From assembly GCF_004004555.2 (NCBI RefSeq), contig NZ_SACP01000023.1, forward strand, positions 1-64,000: a stretch of 64,000 bases of DNA. The letters are read 5' to 3'. The DNA is from Methylobacterium oryzihabitans (lineage in GTDB: Bacteria; Pseudomonadota; Alphaproteobacteria; Rhizobiales; Beijerinckiaceae). Each line of letters opens with the position of its first letter. Positions within the stretch are counted from its first letter, which is position 1. Shown one piece after another: positions 8,007 to 17,509 of this stretch. The translations under genes were made by a program, and so were the position numbers. The notes under the pieces are model-generated. The model saw only the letters and a list, made by a program, of their open reading frames with translations, was not told the DNA's origin and did not search any database.

Positions 8007-8381
8007 GAAAGATCCTTCTCTCCCGGCGGCTGGCCGGGCGTGCCGAGATGATCCGGGATTTAGGGGGCTGAGGCGTGAACGTGATGTTGAGCGTCATACG
8101 AAATCCGAGTGATCGCTTCGCGATGCGGATTTCGGCTTCGCTCAGGCGCCGCGCGGGCTCGTGATACGATTTTTGAACGAATCGTCCAAAAATCGTATCA
8201 CGCCCCTGACCGCGACCAGCATGTTGAAACGCCGCTCACCATAATCCCGTCGCCGGTCCTCGGCGACGACGACGAAACGGCCATCGAAGGCCTCATCGAG
8301 ATCCGCAAAGTCGATGTGCCGGCCGAGGATGTTCGCCTCGTTCTTCGGGTCGTCCCAGACGGTCCGCTCGCCTTCGCCCAT
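7936..8381 (-). pseudogene. brnT: brnT toxin gene interrupted by a family-A repeat
   Basis: The 5' part reads as BrnT: TVWDDPKNEANILGRHIDFA, EAFDGRFVVVAEDRRRDYGE, RRFNMLVAVRG. It then runs into the repeat at 8200 and stops at 8142. On the far side of the repeat, in another frame, the typical BrnT end is still readable at about 8090-8030: LNITFTP, then RIISARPASRRERRIF. Removing the 107 bp from 8094 to 8200 restores one frame across the junction. BrnT is an RNase-like toxin that needs its C-terminal strand and basic helix, so the product is probably inactive. The start ATG 8381 (MGEGERTVWDD) fits family length; an ATG at 8483 is also open. Confidence 0.75.
8094..8200 (-). repeat. Family-A repeat, copy 2, inside brnT
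   Basis: Read on the minus strand it opens TGATACGATTTTTGGA, has the loop CGATTCGT, closes the stem with CAAAAATCGTATC, continues with the shared body (AGCCCGCGCGGCG, GAGCGAAGCCGAAATCC) and ends TTTCGTATGA. The stem sequence differs from copy 1 on both arms together, so pairing is kept. At 107 bp it is the shortest full copy. Confidence 0.85.
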
Positions 8382-8441
8382 GCCTGGATGTACATAACTC
8401 TGGCGGTCGGGCCACGCGCGGTCCGATCCCGGCGCCCCACC

Positions 8442-8470
8442 GTTGAATTCGGCGGCCCCGCCCCGCATAT
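8442..8470 (+). promoter_or_regulatory. Candidate heat-shock (sigma32/RpoH) promoter of htpG
   Basis: GTTGAAT (8442-8448) and CCCCGCATAT (8461-8470) match the heat-shock consensus CTTGAA / CCCCATNT with a 12-bp gap between the boxes. The site ends 37 bases before the htpG start. Position and sequence agree with HtpG being a heat-shock chaperone. Confidence 0.55.
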
Positions 8471-8507
8471 CGGCCCCCGTCACGAGCTAGAGACGGAGTC
8501 CTTCGAC

Positions 8508-10343
<1,836 letters not shown>

Positions 10344-10381
10344 GACGGGTTCGGCGCAACCTCGCGGCGTGCCGGCCCGGT

Positions 10382-10421
10382 GATCTCGCGAGTCGTCGCT
10401 TCGCAGCGTCGGCTCGCGATC
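10382..10421 (+). terminator. Imperfect hairpin downstream of htpG
   Basis: GATCTCGCGAGTCGTCGC pairs imperfectly with GCGTCGGCTCGCGATC around TTCG. It lies 38 bases after the htpG stop. There is no T-tract, so termination is only a guess. Confidence 0.3.
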
Positions 10422-10473
10422 GCCGTTGACAGGTTCCGGCGTCGTCACGATCGTTCGTCGCCAGGAGAGCGCC

Positions 10474-10755
10474 ATGGCCGAGGCGGATCAGGACGCTGCC
10501 GCACCGCAGCGAATCGACATCCACGAGTTCAGCGGGCACGTCTCCGAGTTCCTGGAGCGAGTCCGGAGCAGAGCATCGTTCGTCATCGCGTCCCAGGCCG
10601 AGGCCGTCGCCCTGCTCCAGCCGCCGCGGGGCCTGGTGCGGCCGCCGCGTCGGCCCGGGGCGTTGAAGGGGCAGATCCGCATGTCGCCCGACTTCGACAC
10701 CCTTCCCCCCGAGGTGCTGGCTGCCATCGAAGGTCGCGAGGCGGCCCGCGGCTGA
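10474..10755 (+). CDS. Phd/YefM-like orphan antitoxin
   Basis: 93-aa small protein. RIDIHEFSGHVSEFLERVR and SFVIASQAEAVALLQP have the prevent-host-death fold pattern (first strand, helix, then a strand with a permissive loop). The tail GALKGQIRMSPDFDTLPPEV resembles Phd-family antitoxins that pair with PIN or RelE toxins. The ATG at 10474 has AGGAG six bases upstream. No toxin frame follows; instead the 172-bp inverted repeat (family C) starts 52 bases after the stop. It may have lost its toxin, or act as a solitary regulator. The family call is from motif pattern only. Confidence 0.65.
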   Translation: MAEADQDAAAPQRIDIHEFSGHVSEFLERVRSRASFVIASQAEAVALLQPPRGLVRPPRRPGALKGQIRMSPDFDTLPPEVLAAIEGREAARG

Positions 10756-10807
10756 CCTGCTCGGTCCTGCCATGGCCTGCGTACGAGATCGTCTCCGAAC
10801 TCGCACG

Positions 10808-10979
10808 CCCTTTCCCGGACGACTGGAACGCAGTGGAAGGAGATCCGGGATCCAGCCGTAAGACCTGCCGCGAAGCGGCTCAGTGCGTCGGCACCGCCGC
10901 TGCACAGAGGCGCTTCGCGACTCCTTGTGCTGGATCCCGGATCTCCTTCCGCTGACGCTGCAGTCGTCCGGGAAAAGGG
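10808..10979. repeat. Family-C large inverted repeat
   Basis: Arms 10808-10856 and 10929-10979 (about 50 bp each) are near-perfect reverse complements: CCCTTTCCCGGACGACTGGA against CCAGTCGTCCGGGAAAGGG-like, and GGAGATCCGGGATCCAGC against GCTGGATCCCGGATCTCC. They enclose a 72-bp loop. It looks like a non-coding mobile unit or a hairpin of two joined repeats. A partial copy lies at 28578-28617. It is the only content of the 424-bp gap before ftsW apart from the ftsW leader. Confidence 0.75.
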
Positions 10980-11179
10980 AGCGGTTTCGGGGCTCTGCTG
11001 AAGCTCTCGTCAGGGGATGTCACCATGGGGCGGATCACCGACGAGGGTGACAGAGCGAACCCGCCGCATCCCGGCAACGCTCGGTTTACCATTCCGCACG
11101 ATGGTTGAGGGCATCAGAGCGGCCTCCGGGATCCCCGTCCCGGGAGCCCTCGCGTCGCGCCTGCGAGGATCCCGCCATC

Positions 11180-12322
11180 ATGATGTCCCGCGCCGAACGC
11201 TCGCATCTCGGCGACTGGTGGTGGACCGTCGACCGGTTCCTGCTCGCCGGCCTCGGCACCCTGATGACCATCGGGCTGGTGTTCCTGATGGCCGGCGGCC
11301 CACCGGTCGCCGACCGCCTCGGCCTGCCGCCGTTCCACTTCCTCAACCGGCAGGTGATGTACCTCGCCCCCACCGTGGGGCTGATCCTCGCGGTGTCGTT
11401 CCTGTCCCTGCGCCACGTCCGGCGCCTTGCCCTGCTCACCTACACGGTGGGCATCGTCCTGTGCGTGCTCGCCATCAAGTACGGGCCCGAGATCAAGGGC
11501 GCCCATCGCTGGATCCAGTTCGGGGCGATCGGCGTCCAGCCGTCGGAATTCGTCAAGCCGGCCTTCGTCGTGCTGGCCGCCTGGGCGTTCTCGGAGGGCT
11601 CGCGCCGGCGCGACATGCCGGGCGGGTTCCTCGCCCTGCTGCTGCTGCCGATGACCATCGTGCCGCTGATCCTCCAGCCGGATTTCGGCCAGACCATGCT
11701 CATCACCATGGTGTGGTGCTGCATGGTGTTCGTCGCCGGCCTGCACCTCGTCTGGGTCGCGGGCCTCGGCGGCCTCGGGCTCCTCGGCGTCACCGCCGCC
11801 TACGAGCTGCTGCCGCACGTGCGCGCCCGCATCGACCGCTTCCTCAACGAGGATTCGGGCGACAACTTCCAGGTGTTCTGGTCGAAGGAATCGTTCAACG
11901 TCGGCGGCTGGCTCGGCACCGGCCCGGGCGAGGGCGTCGCCAAGCGTCACCTGCCCGACGCCCATACCGACTTCATCTTCTCGGTCGCCGGCGAGGAATT
12001 CGGCGTCCTCGTCTGCATCGCCCTGGTGCTGCTGTTCGCCTTCGTCGTCATGCGCGGGCTGGTGCTGGCGCGGCGCAACGAGGACGTGTTCTGCCGCCTC
12101 GCCATCGTCGGGCTCGCCACCCTGTTCGGGCTCCAGGCCTGCATCAACATGGCGGTGAACGTCCGGCTGATGCCGGCCAAGGGCATGACGCTGCCCTTCG
12201 TGTCCTACGGCGGCTCGTCGCTGATCTCGCTCGCGCTCGGCATGGGCTTCCTGATGGCGCTCACCCGCCGCCGGCCCCGGGCCGCGATGATGCGCGGGCC
12301 GGACGCGACCGCCCGCCCGTGA
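11180..12322 (+). CDS. ftsW: FtsW lipid II polymerase (SEDS family)
   Basis: Inner-membrane peptidoglycan glycosyltransferase of the divisome, 380 aa with about ten helices. SEDS landmarks are GAHRWIQFGAIGVQPSEFVK, LQPDFGQTMLI, and the extracellular loop with NVGGWLGTGPGEGV and PDAHTDFIFSVAGEEFG. The last is NMAVNVRLMPAKGMTLPFVSYGGSSLIS (read in two parts). It works with the transpeptidase FtsI, whose gene is not in the window. GAGGA lies ten bases before ATG 11180. It opens the murG-murC run. The upstream neighbours usual in alphaproteobacteria (murE, murF, mraY, murD) are absent here. Confidence 0.95.
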   Translation: MMSRAERSHLGDWWWTVDRFLLAGLGTLMTIGLVFLMAGGPPVADRLGLPPFHFLNRQVMYLAPTVGLILAVSFLSLRHVRRLALLTYTVGIVLCVLAIKYGPEIKGAHRWIQFGAIGVQPSEFVKPAFVVLAAWAFSEGSRRRDMPGGFLALLLLPMTIVPLILQPDFGQTMLITMVWCCMVFVAGLHLVWVAGLGGLGLLGVTAAYELLPHVRARIDRFLNEDSGDNFQVFWSKESFNVGGWLGTGPGEGVAKRHLPDAHTDFIFSVAGEEFGVLVCIALVLLFAFVVMRGLVLARRNEDVFCRLAIVGLATLFGLQACINMAVNVRLMPAKGMTLPFVSYGGSSLISLALGMGFLMALTRRRPRAAMMRGPDATARP

Positions 12323-12331
12323 GCGGGCGGT
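12308..12331 (+). terminator. Hairpin carrying the ftsW stop codon in its loop
   Basis: ACCGCCCGC pairs with GCGGGCGGT around CCGTGA, with the TGA of ftsW in the loop. No T-tract follows, so it may slow or protect the transcript rather than end it before murG. Confidence 0.4.
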
Positions 12332-12477
12332 GCGGGCCCCCGGGGGGTGACCGCGCCGTCCCGGCATGACACAAGCGGCGCCTTCGAGCGGGACCCGACC
12401 GCAAGCCCTGTCGGACCCTTTGCCTTCAACCCCGGCGGTTCCGGGCCCGTCCCGCCGCCGACGACGAAACGCGCCCC

Positions 12478-13593
12478 ATGACCGTTGCCCAACCCCTCGT
12501 GCTCGTCGCCGCCGGCGGCACCGGCGGCCACCTGTTTCCGGCCGAGGCGCTGGCCCTGCGCCTGCGCGACCGCGGCATCCGGGTGGCGCTGGCCACCGAC
12601 AGCCGCGTCGCCGCGCTGTCGGGCGAGTTCCCGGCCTCCGAGATCGTCGCGATCCCCTCGGCGACGCCGTCCGGCCGCTCGCCGCTGGTGCGCGGGCGGG
12701 CCTTCCTGACCCTCGGGCGCGGCTTCGCCTCGGCGGTCCAGGCGGTGCGCCGGCTCAATCCGGCGGTGGTGGTCGGCTTCGGCGGCTACCCGACCGTGCC
12801 GCCGGTCCTGGCGGCCCAGATGCTCAAGGTGCCGACCCTGCTGCACGAGCAGAACGCCGTGATGGGCCGGGCCAACCGCTTCCTCGCCCGCGGCGCCGCG
12901 GTGATCGCCACCGGCTTCTCGGCGGTCGGCGGCGTGCCGGCCAAGGCGACGGCGCGCCGGGTCCATACCGGCAACCCGGTGCGCCCGGCGGTGCTCGCCG
13001 CCGCCGCCATGCCGTATCCGCCCCTCTCGGCGGAGTCGCCGCTCGAACTCCTCGCCTTCGGCGGCAGCCAGGGCGCCCGGGTGATGAGCGACGTGGTGCC
13101 GGACGCGGTCCTGCGCCTGCCCAAATCCTTGCGCGCCCGCCTCACGGTGATCCAGCAGGCCCGGGCCGAGGATCTCGCCCGGGTCCAGGACATCTATGGC
13201 CGGGCCGGGCTCGCGGCCTTCGCGGCGGCGCCGTTCTTCAAGGACCTGCCGGCCAAGATGGCGGCGGCGCACCTCGTCGTCGGGCGCTCGGGCGCCTCGA
13301 CGGTGGCCGAACTCGGCGTGATCGGCCGCCCGGCGATCCTCGTGCCGCTGCCCGGCGCCCTCGACCAGGACCAGGCCGCCAACGCGGCGGTGCCGGCGGC
13401 GGCGGGCGCCGCCTTCCCGATCCCGCAATCCGCCTTCACCCCCGAGCGGCTCGCCAGCGAGCTGGAGACGCTGTTCGGCGACCCCGCCCGGCTCGCGGCG
13501 GCGGCAGCGGCCGCCCGCGCCGGCGGCCTGCCGGACGCCGCCGACCGCCTCGCCGCCCTGGTGGTCGAGACCGCGCTCGCCGCCGCCCGATGA
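12478..13593 (+). CDS. murG: MurG, UDP-GlcNAc:lipid I N-acetylglucosaminyltransferase
   Basis: Makes lipid II on the inner face of the membrane, 371 aa. GT-B fold with the N-terminal G-loop AAGGTGGHLFPAEALA, the acceptor-side block GGYPTVPPVLAAQMLKVP and HEQNAVMGRANR. The C-terminal UDP-GlcNAc domain has FGGSQGARVMSD, then GRSGASTVAELGVIGRP and PGALDQDQAANA. It is cytoplasmic and peripheral to the membrane. It follows ftsW by 155 bp and precedes murC by 25 bp. The ATG at 12478 is the only sensible start, since it begins just before the glycine-rich loop. Confidence 0.96.
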   Translation: MTVAQPLVLVAAGGTGGHLFPAEALALRLRDRGIRVALATDSRVAALSGEFPASEIVAIPSATPSGRSPLVRGRAFLTLGRGFASAVQAVRRLNPAVVVGFGGYPTVPPVLAAQMLKVPTLLHEQNAVMGRANRFLARGAAVIATGFSAVGGVPAKATARRVHTGNPVRPAVLAAAAMPYPPLSAESPLELLAFGGSQGARVMSDVVPDAVLRLPKSLRARLTVIQQARAEDLARVQDIYGRAGLAAFAAAPFFKDLPAKMAAAHLVVGRSGASTVAELGVIGRPAILVPLPGALDQDQAANAAVPAAAGAAFPIPQSAFTPERLASELETLFGDPARLAAAAAAARAGGLPDAADRLAALVVETALAAAR

Positions 13594-13618
13594 CCGACGC
13601 CGAAAAGGACCCGCACCC

Positions 13619-15034
13619 ATGCAACTGCCGAAAAAGCTAGGCCCCATCCACTTCATCGGCATCGGCGGCATCGGCATGTCCGGCATCGCCGAGGTGATGC
13701 ACAACCTCGGCTACACGGTGCAGGGCTCCGACGCCTCGGACAATTACAACGTCCGGCGGCTGGCCGAGAAGGGCATGAAGACCTTCGTCGGCCACCGGGC
13801 CGAGAATCTTGGCGACGCCGAGCTGGTGGTGGTCTCGACCGCGATCCGCCGCGACAACCCGGAACTCGCCACCGCCCGCGAGCGCCGGCTGCCGGTGGTG
13901 CGCCGGGCCGAGATGCTGGCCGAGCTGATGCGGTTCAAGTCGAGCGTCGCGGTCGCGGGCACCCACGGCAAGACGACGACGACCTCGCTCGTCGCGACGC
14001 TCCTCGACGCCGGCGGCCTCGATCCGACGGTCATCAACGGCGGCATCATCAACGCCTACGGCACCAACGCCCGGATGGGCGAGGGCGACTGGATGGTGGT
14101 GGAGGCCGACGAATCCGACGGCACCTTCCTGAAGCTGCCGGCCGACATCGCCATCGTCACCAACATCGACCCCGAGCACCTCGACCATTTCGGCAGCTTC
14201 GACAAGGTCAAGGACGCCTTCCGGGCCTTCATCGACAACATCCCGTTCTACGGCTTCGCGGTGATGTGCATCGACCACCCGACGGTGCAGGACCTCGTCG
14301 GGCGCATCGAGGACCGGCGCATCGTCACCTACGGCGAGAACCCGCAGGCCGACGTGCGCCTCCTCGACGTCGACCTCAAGGGCGGCCAGAGCCGGTTCCG
14401 GGTGATGATCCGCGACCGCCGCCCCGGCTTCCGGCTGGAGATGGAGGACCTCGTCCTGCCGATGCCGGGCAAGCACAACGCGCTCAACGCCACCGCGGCG
14501 CTCGCGGTGGCCCACGAGCTCGGCGTCGCGCCCGAGGCAATCCGCAAGGCGCTCGCCGGCTTCGGCGGCGTCAAGCGCCGCTTCACCAAGACCGGCACCT
14601 GGAGCGGCGTCGAGATCTTCGACGATTACGGCCACCACCCGGTCGAGATCCGGGCGGTGCTGAAGGCGGCCCGGGCCTCGACCGAGGGCAACGTGATCGC
14701 GGTGGTGCAGCCGCACCGCTACACCCGGCTCGCCTCGCTGTTCGACGATTTCTGCACCTGCTTCAACGACGCCGACACGGTGATCGTCGCTCCCGTCTAC
14801 GCCGCCGGCGAGGCGCCGATCGAGGGCTTCGACCGCGATTCGCTGGTGGCGGGCCTGACCTCGCGCGGGCACCGCAACGCGGTGGCGCTGGAGCGCAGCG
14901 AGGACCTCGCCGGGCTGGTCCGCGCCGCCGCCGGATCGGGCGACTACGTCGTGTGCCTGGGCGCCGGCAACATCACCCAGTGGGCCTACGCCCTGCCGGG
15001 GGAGCTGGCGGCGTTGGGCGAGAAGGCGGCGTAG
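13619..15034 (+). CDS. murC: MurC, UDP-N-acetylmuramate--L-alanine ligase
   Basis: Cytoplasmic ATP-dependent ligase adding L-Ala to UDP-MurNAc, 471 aa, family length. Rossmann start HFIGIGGIGMSGIAEVMHNL. The Mur-ligase P-loop is VAGTHGKTTTTS near residue 120, followed by EADESDGTFLKLPADIAIVT and NIDPEHLDHFG, and the C-terminal domain has DDYGHHPVEI and VVQPHRYTR. AAGGA precedes the ATG. In most alphaproteobacteria murB follows at once; here about 600 bp with a DUF559 gene and palindromes intervene. Confidence 0.96.
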   Translation: MQLPKKLGPIHFIGIGGIGMSGIAEVMHNLGYTVQGSDASDNYNVRRLAEKGMKTFVGHRAENLGDAELVVVSTAIRRDNPELATARERRLPVVRRAEMLAELMRFKSSVAVAGTHGKTTTTSLVATLLDAGGLDPTVINGGIINAYGTNARMGEGDWMVVEADESDGTFLKLPADIAIVTNIDPEHLDHFGSFDKVKDAFRAFIDNIPFYGFAVMCIDHPTVQDLVGRIEDRRIVTYGENPQADVRLLDVDLKGGQSRFRVMIRDRRPGFRLEMEDLVLPMPGKHNALNATAALAVAHELGVAPEAIRKALAGFGGVKRRFTKTGTWSGVEIFDDYGHHPVEIRAVLKAARASTEGNVIAVVQPHRYTRLASLFDDFCTCFNDADTVIVAPVYAAGEAPIEGFDRDSLVAGLTSRGHRNAVALERSEDLAGLVRAAAGSGDYVVCLGAGNITQWAYALPGELAALGEKAA

Positions 15035-15040
15035 GGTGCA

Positions 15041-15400
15041 GTGCGCGGCGCGGACGACGACGGATCGAAGCGGGCGCGAGATCTGCGGCAGGCGCAGACG
15101 GAGGCCGAGGCGCGGCTCTGGGCGCGCCTTCGCGATCGGCGGCTCGGCGGCGCCAAGTTCGTCCGGCAGCATCCGGTCGGGGCCTACATCACCGACTTCG
15201 CCTGTCGCGATCGGAGGCTGATCGTCGAACTCGACGGCAGCCAGCATGCCGACAGTGCCCACGACCGGCGTCGGGATGCGTGGCTCACCTCGCAGGGATG
15301 GCGCGTCCTCCGGTTCTGGAACGCCGAGGTGTTCAAGAACCTCGACGGCGTTCTCCAGACGATCCACGCGGCCCTCTCCTCTCCCCGCGGGCGGGGAGAG
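15041..15400 (+). CDS. DUF559 (Vsr-like) endonuclease-fold protein, 3' end undefined
   Basis: About 112 residues match the DUF559 pattern: KRARDLRQAQTEAEARLWAR, RRLGGAKFVRQHPVGAYITD, FACRDRRLIVELDGSQHADS, then WRVLRFWNAEVFKNLDGVL. The Asp/Glu residues of IVELDGSQH and the Vsr-like fold suggest a PD-(D/E)XK-type nuclease, though the family's activity is not established. GTG 15041 lies seven bases after the murC stop. The frame has no stop: from about 15377 it reads through a block of palindromes and on in frame into murB (507 codons in all). The real end of the protein is therefore unclear. It looks like an insertion with its repeats into the mur operon. Confidence 0.7.
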
Positions 15401-15563
15401 GCCTTCGTCCCCCTCGTCGGGGGCGAAGGAAGCCCGAAGGGCGGGGGTGAGGGGGTGATTCCGGATGAGACTCCTCCGGTCTCGCCCCCTCACCCTCGGC
15501 TGCCGCCTCGCGGTGTCCCCGACAAGGGGGACACCGCCCTCTCCCCGCGAGCGGGGCGAGGAG
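15374..15563. repeat. Mosaic of palindromes between the DUF559 gene and murB
   Basis: Contains CCTCTCCCCGC-GG-GCGGGGAGAGG (15378-15401), a CCCCTCGTCGGGGGCGAAGG patch, GAGGGGG, the hairpin GGTGTCCCC-GACAA-GGGGGACACC, and a final CTCCCCGCGAGCGGGGCGAG. Such CCCCGC/GCGGGG mosaics are widespread between genes in alphaproteobacteria. It separates DUF559 from murB without a stop codon in that frame. Confidence 0.75.
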
Positions 15564-15643
15564 AACGCGCACCACCTTCGGCGAGACACGTCTCACGCGA
15601 AGCCGGCCGCATCCGCGACCACGACCACCCTGAACGGCGGGCC

Positions 15644-16564
15644 ATGACCACCTCCACCGACCTCCTCGCCCTCCTGGCCCCGGCCCGCCTGCGCGGCCGT
15701 CTCCTGCCCGACCATCCCCTCGCCGACCTGACGTGGTTCCGCGTCGGCGGGCCGGCGCAGGTGCTGTTCACTCCCGCCGACGAGGAGGATCTGGCCGCGG
15801 CGCTCGCGACGCTCCCCGCCGAGATCCCCGTGACGGTGATCGGGCTCGGCTCGAACCTGATCGTGCGCGACGGCGGCGTGCCCGGCCTCGTGATCCGGCT
15901 GGGCGGCAAGGCGTTCGGCAGCGTCGCGGTCGAGGGCGAGACGATCCGGGCCGGGACCGCGGTGCCGGACGTGAAGGTCGCCCGCACCGCCGCCGAGGCC
16001 GGGCTCGACGGGCTCGCCTTCTACCGCGGCATCCCCGGCTCGATCGGCGGCGCGCTGCGGATGAACGCCGGCGCCCATGGCGGCGAGACCACCGACGTGC
16101 TGGTCGAGGCCCGCGGCATCTCCCGCGACGGCACGCTCCGCACCTACGCCCACGCCGAGATGGGCTTCCGCTACCGCCACAGCGGCGTGGCCGAGGACGT
16201 GATCTTCACGGGCGCGCTGTTTCGCGGCCGGCCCGGCGAGCGCGAGGCGATCCAGGCCGAGATGGACCGGGTGACGGCGGCCCGCGAGGCGGCGCAGCCG
16301 ATCCGCGAGCGCACCGGCGGCTCGACCTTCAAGAACCCGGACGGCGCCAAGGCGTGGCAGCTCATCGACGCCGCCGGCTGCCGCGGCCTGACGCGCGGCG
16401 GCGCCCAGGTGTCGGAGATGCACTGCAACTTCCTCATCAACCGCGACGGCGCCACCGCGGCCGACATCGAGGGGCTGGGCGAGGAGGTGCGCCGGCGAGT
16501 CCGCGAGACCGCCGGCGTCGACCTGCACTGGGAGATCCGGCGCATCGGCCGGCCGGCGGCCTGA
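15644..16564 (+). CDS. murB: MurB, UDP-N-acetylenolpyruvoylglucosamine reductase
   Basis: FAD/NADPH enzyme giving UDP-MurNAc, 306 aa, type II length. The FAD-binding domain opens with LTWFRVGGPAQVLFTPADEE and has VIGLGSNLIVRDGGVPGLV and GIPGSIGGALRMNAGAHGGE. The substrate domain has GFRYRHSG and the proton donor Ser in RTGGSTFKNPDGAKAWQLID, ending AQVSEMHCNFLINRDGATA. ATG 15644 gives the standard N-terminus although the frame is open far upstream. It is 21 bp ahead of ddl. Confidence 0.95.
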   Translation: MTTSTDLLALLAPARLRGRLLPDHPLADLTWFRVGGPAQVLFTPADEEDLAAALATLPAEIPVTVIGLGSNLIVRDGGVPGLVIRLGGKAFGSVAVEGETIRAGTAVPDVKVARTAAEAGLDGLAFYRGIPGSIGGALRMNAGAHGGETTDVLVEARGISRDGTLRTYAHAEMGFRYRHSGVAEDVIFTGALFRGRPGEREAIQAEMDRVTAAREAAQPIRERTGGSTFKNPDGAKAWQLIDAAGCRGLTRGGAQVSEMHCNFLINRDGATAADIEGLGEEVRRRVRETAGVDLHWEIRRIGRPAA

Positions 16565-16585
16565 GACCCGGAGGAGGAGCGGACC

Positions 16586-17509
16586 ATGACCCGACACGTC
16601 GCCGTCCTGATGGGAGGCTGGTCGGCCGAGCGCGAGGTGTCGCTGCGCTCGGGCGCCGCCTGCGCGAAGGCCCTCGAGGAGCAGGGCTACCGCGTCACCG
16701 ACATCGACATGCAGCGCGACGTCGCGGCGGTCCTGGCGGCGCTGCGGCCCGACGTGGTGTTCAACGCCCTGCACGGGCCGTTCGGCGAGGACGGCACCGT
16801 CCAGGGTGTCCTGGAGATCCTCGGCATCCCCTACACCCATTCCGGCGTGCTCGCCTCGTCGCTGGCGATGCGCAAGGACCGCGCCAAGGTGGTGATGCGG
16901 GCCGCCGGCGTGCCGGTGCCCGAGGGCCGGATCGTTAACCGGTTCGACGCGGCGAAAGCCCACGTCCTGCCCCCGCCCTACGTCATCAAGCCGATCGCCG
17001 AGGGCTCGTCGGTGGGGGTGACGATCGTGCGCGACGGGCGCTCCCACCCGCCCCAGGAACTCGCTCGGGCGGACTGGCCGTTCGGCGACGAACTCCTTGC
17101 GGAGACTTACATTCCGGGCCGCGAGCTGACCTGCGCGGTGATGGGCGACAAGGCGCTCGGCGTCATCGACATCCGGCCCGCCACCGGGGAGTGGTACGAC
17201 TTCGACGCGAAATACGCCGCCGGGGGCTCGGTCCACGTCCTGCCGGCAGAAATTAAACCGAAAATTTACCAGACCGTTCGAGAGTTGGCGTTAACGGCGC
17301 ATCAAGCACTTGGCTGCCGGGGCGTGAGCCGTGCCGACCTTCGCTACGACGACACACCGGGTGGCACCGGCGCGGTCGTGGTGCTGGAGGTCAACACGCA
17401 GCCCGGCATGACCGAGACCAGCCTGGTGCCAGAACTCGCAGCCCATGCCGGGCACAGTTTCGGTGACCTCGTCCGATGGATGGTGGAGGACGCTTCCCTG
17501 AACCGCTGA
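16586..17509 (+). CDS. ddl: D-alanine--D-alanine ligase
   Basis: Cytoplasmic ATP-grasp ligase making D-Ala-D-Ala, 307 aa. N-terminal LMGGWSAEREVSLRSG, central GPFGEDGTVQGVLEILGIPY and HSGVLASSLAMRKDRAK, the ATP site YVIKPIAEGSSVGV, and the metal/phosphate site EVNTQPGMTETSLVPEL. GGAGGAG precedes the ATG. Codons 222-247 (17248-17325) use ATT, AAA, TTA, TTG, CGA, CAA and CTT, in sharp contrast to the surrounding G/C-ending codons; see the separate regulatory entry. The last 34 bases overlap ftsQ. Confidence 0.96.
   Translation: MTRHVAVLMGGWSAEREVSLRSGAACAKALEEQGYRVTDIDMQRDVAAVLAALRPDVVFNALHGPFGEDGTVQGVLEILGIPYTHSGVLASSLAMRKDRAKVVMRAAGVPVPEGRIVNRFDAAKAHVLPPPYVIKPIAEGSSVGVTIVRDGRSHPPQELARADWPFGDELLAETYIPGRELTCAVMGDKALGVIDIRPATGEWYDFDAKYAAGGSVHVLPAEIKPKIYQTVRELALTAHQALGCRGVSRADLRYDDTPGGTGAVVVLEVNTQPGMTETSLVPELAAHAGHSFGDLVRWMVEDASLNR
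17248..17325 (+). promoter_or_regulatory. AT-rich island in ddl, candidate internal ftsQAZ promoter
   Basis: AAATTAAACCGAAAATTTAC (17251-17270) and GTTAAC (17290-17295) sit in a run of codons that this genome otherwise avoids. TTAA at 17253 is followed by ATTT after seven bases and by TTTA after eight, a weak match to the CtrA pattern TTAA-N7-TTAA. Another GTTAAC lies at 16933-16940. In Caulobacter an ftsQA promoter is CtrA-controlled. The assignment here is inference. Confidence 0.4.

Noticed and set aside
10426..10454. Sigma70 promoter with perfect TTGACA at 10426-10431 before the Phd-like gene
   Set aside because: No acceptable -10 box is found at 16-18 bp. The ribosome site is fine but the promoter is not supported.
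15374..15563. CRISPR-like array
   Set aside because: The palindromes are of different sequence and irregular spacing, with no repeated unit separated by unique spacers. No cas genes are present.
15041..16564. A 507-residue DUF559-MurB fusion protein
   Set aside because: The frame is open but the joining stretch is palindromic low-complexity sequence, and MurB has its own good start at 15644. Kept as a finding, not annotated as one protein.
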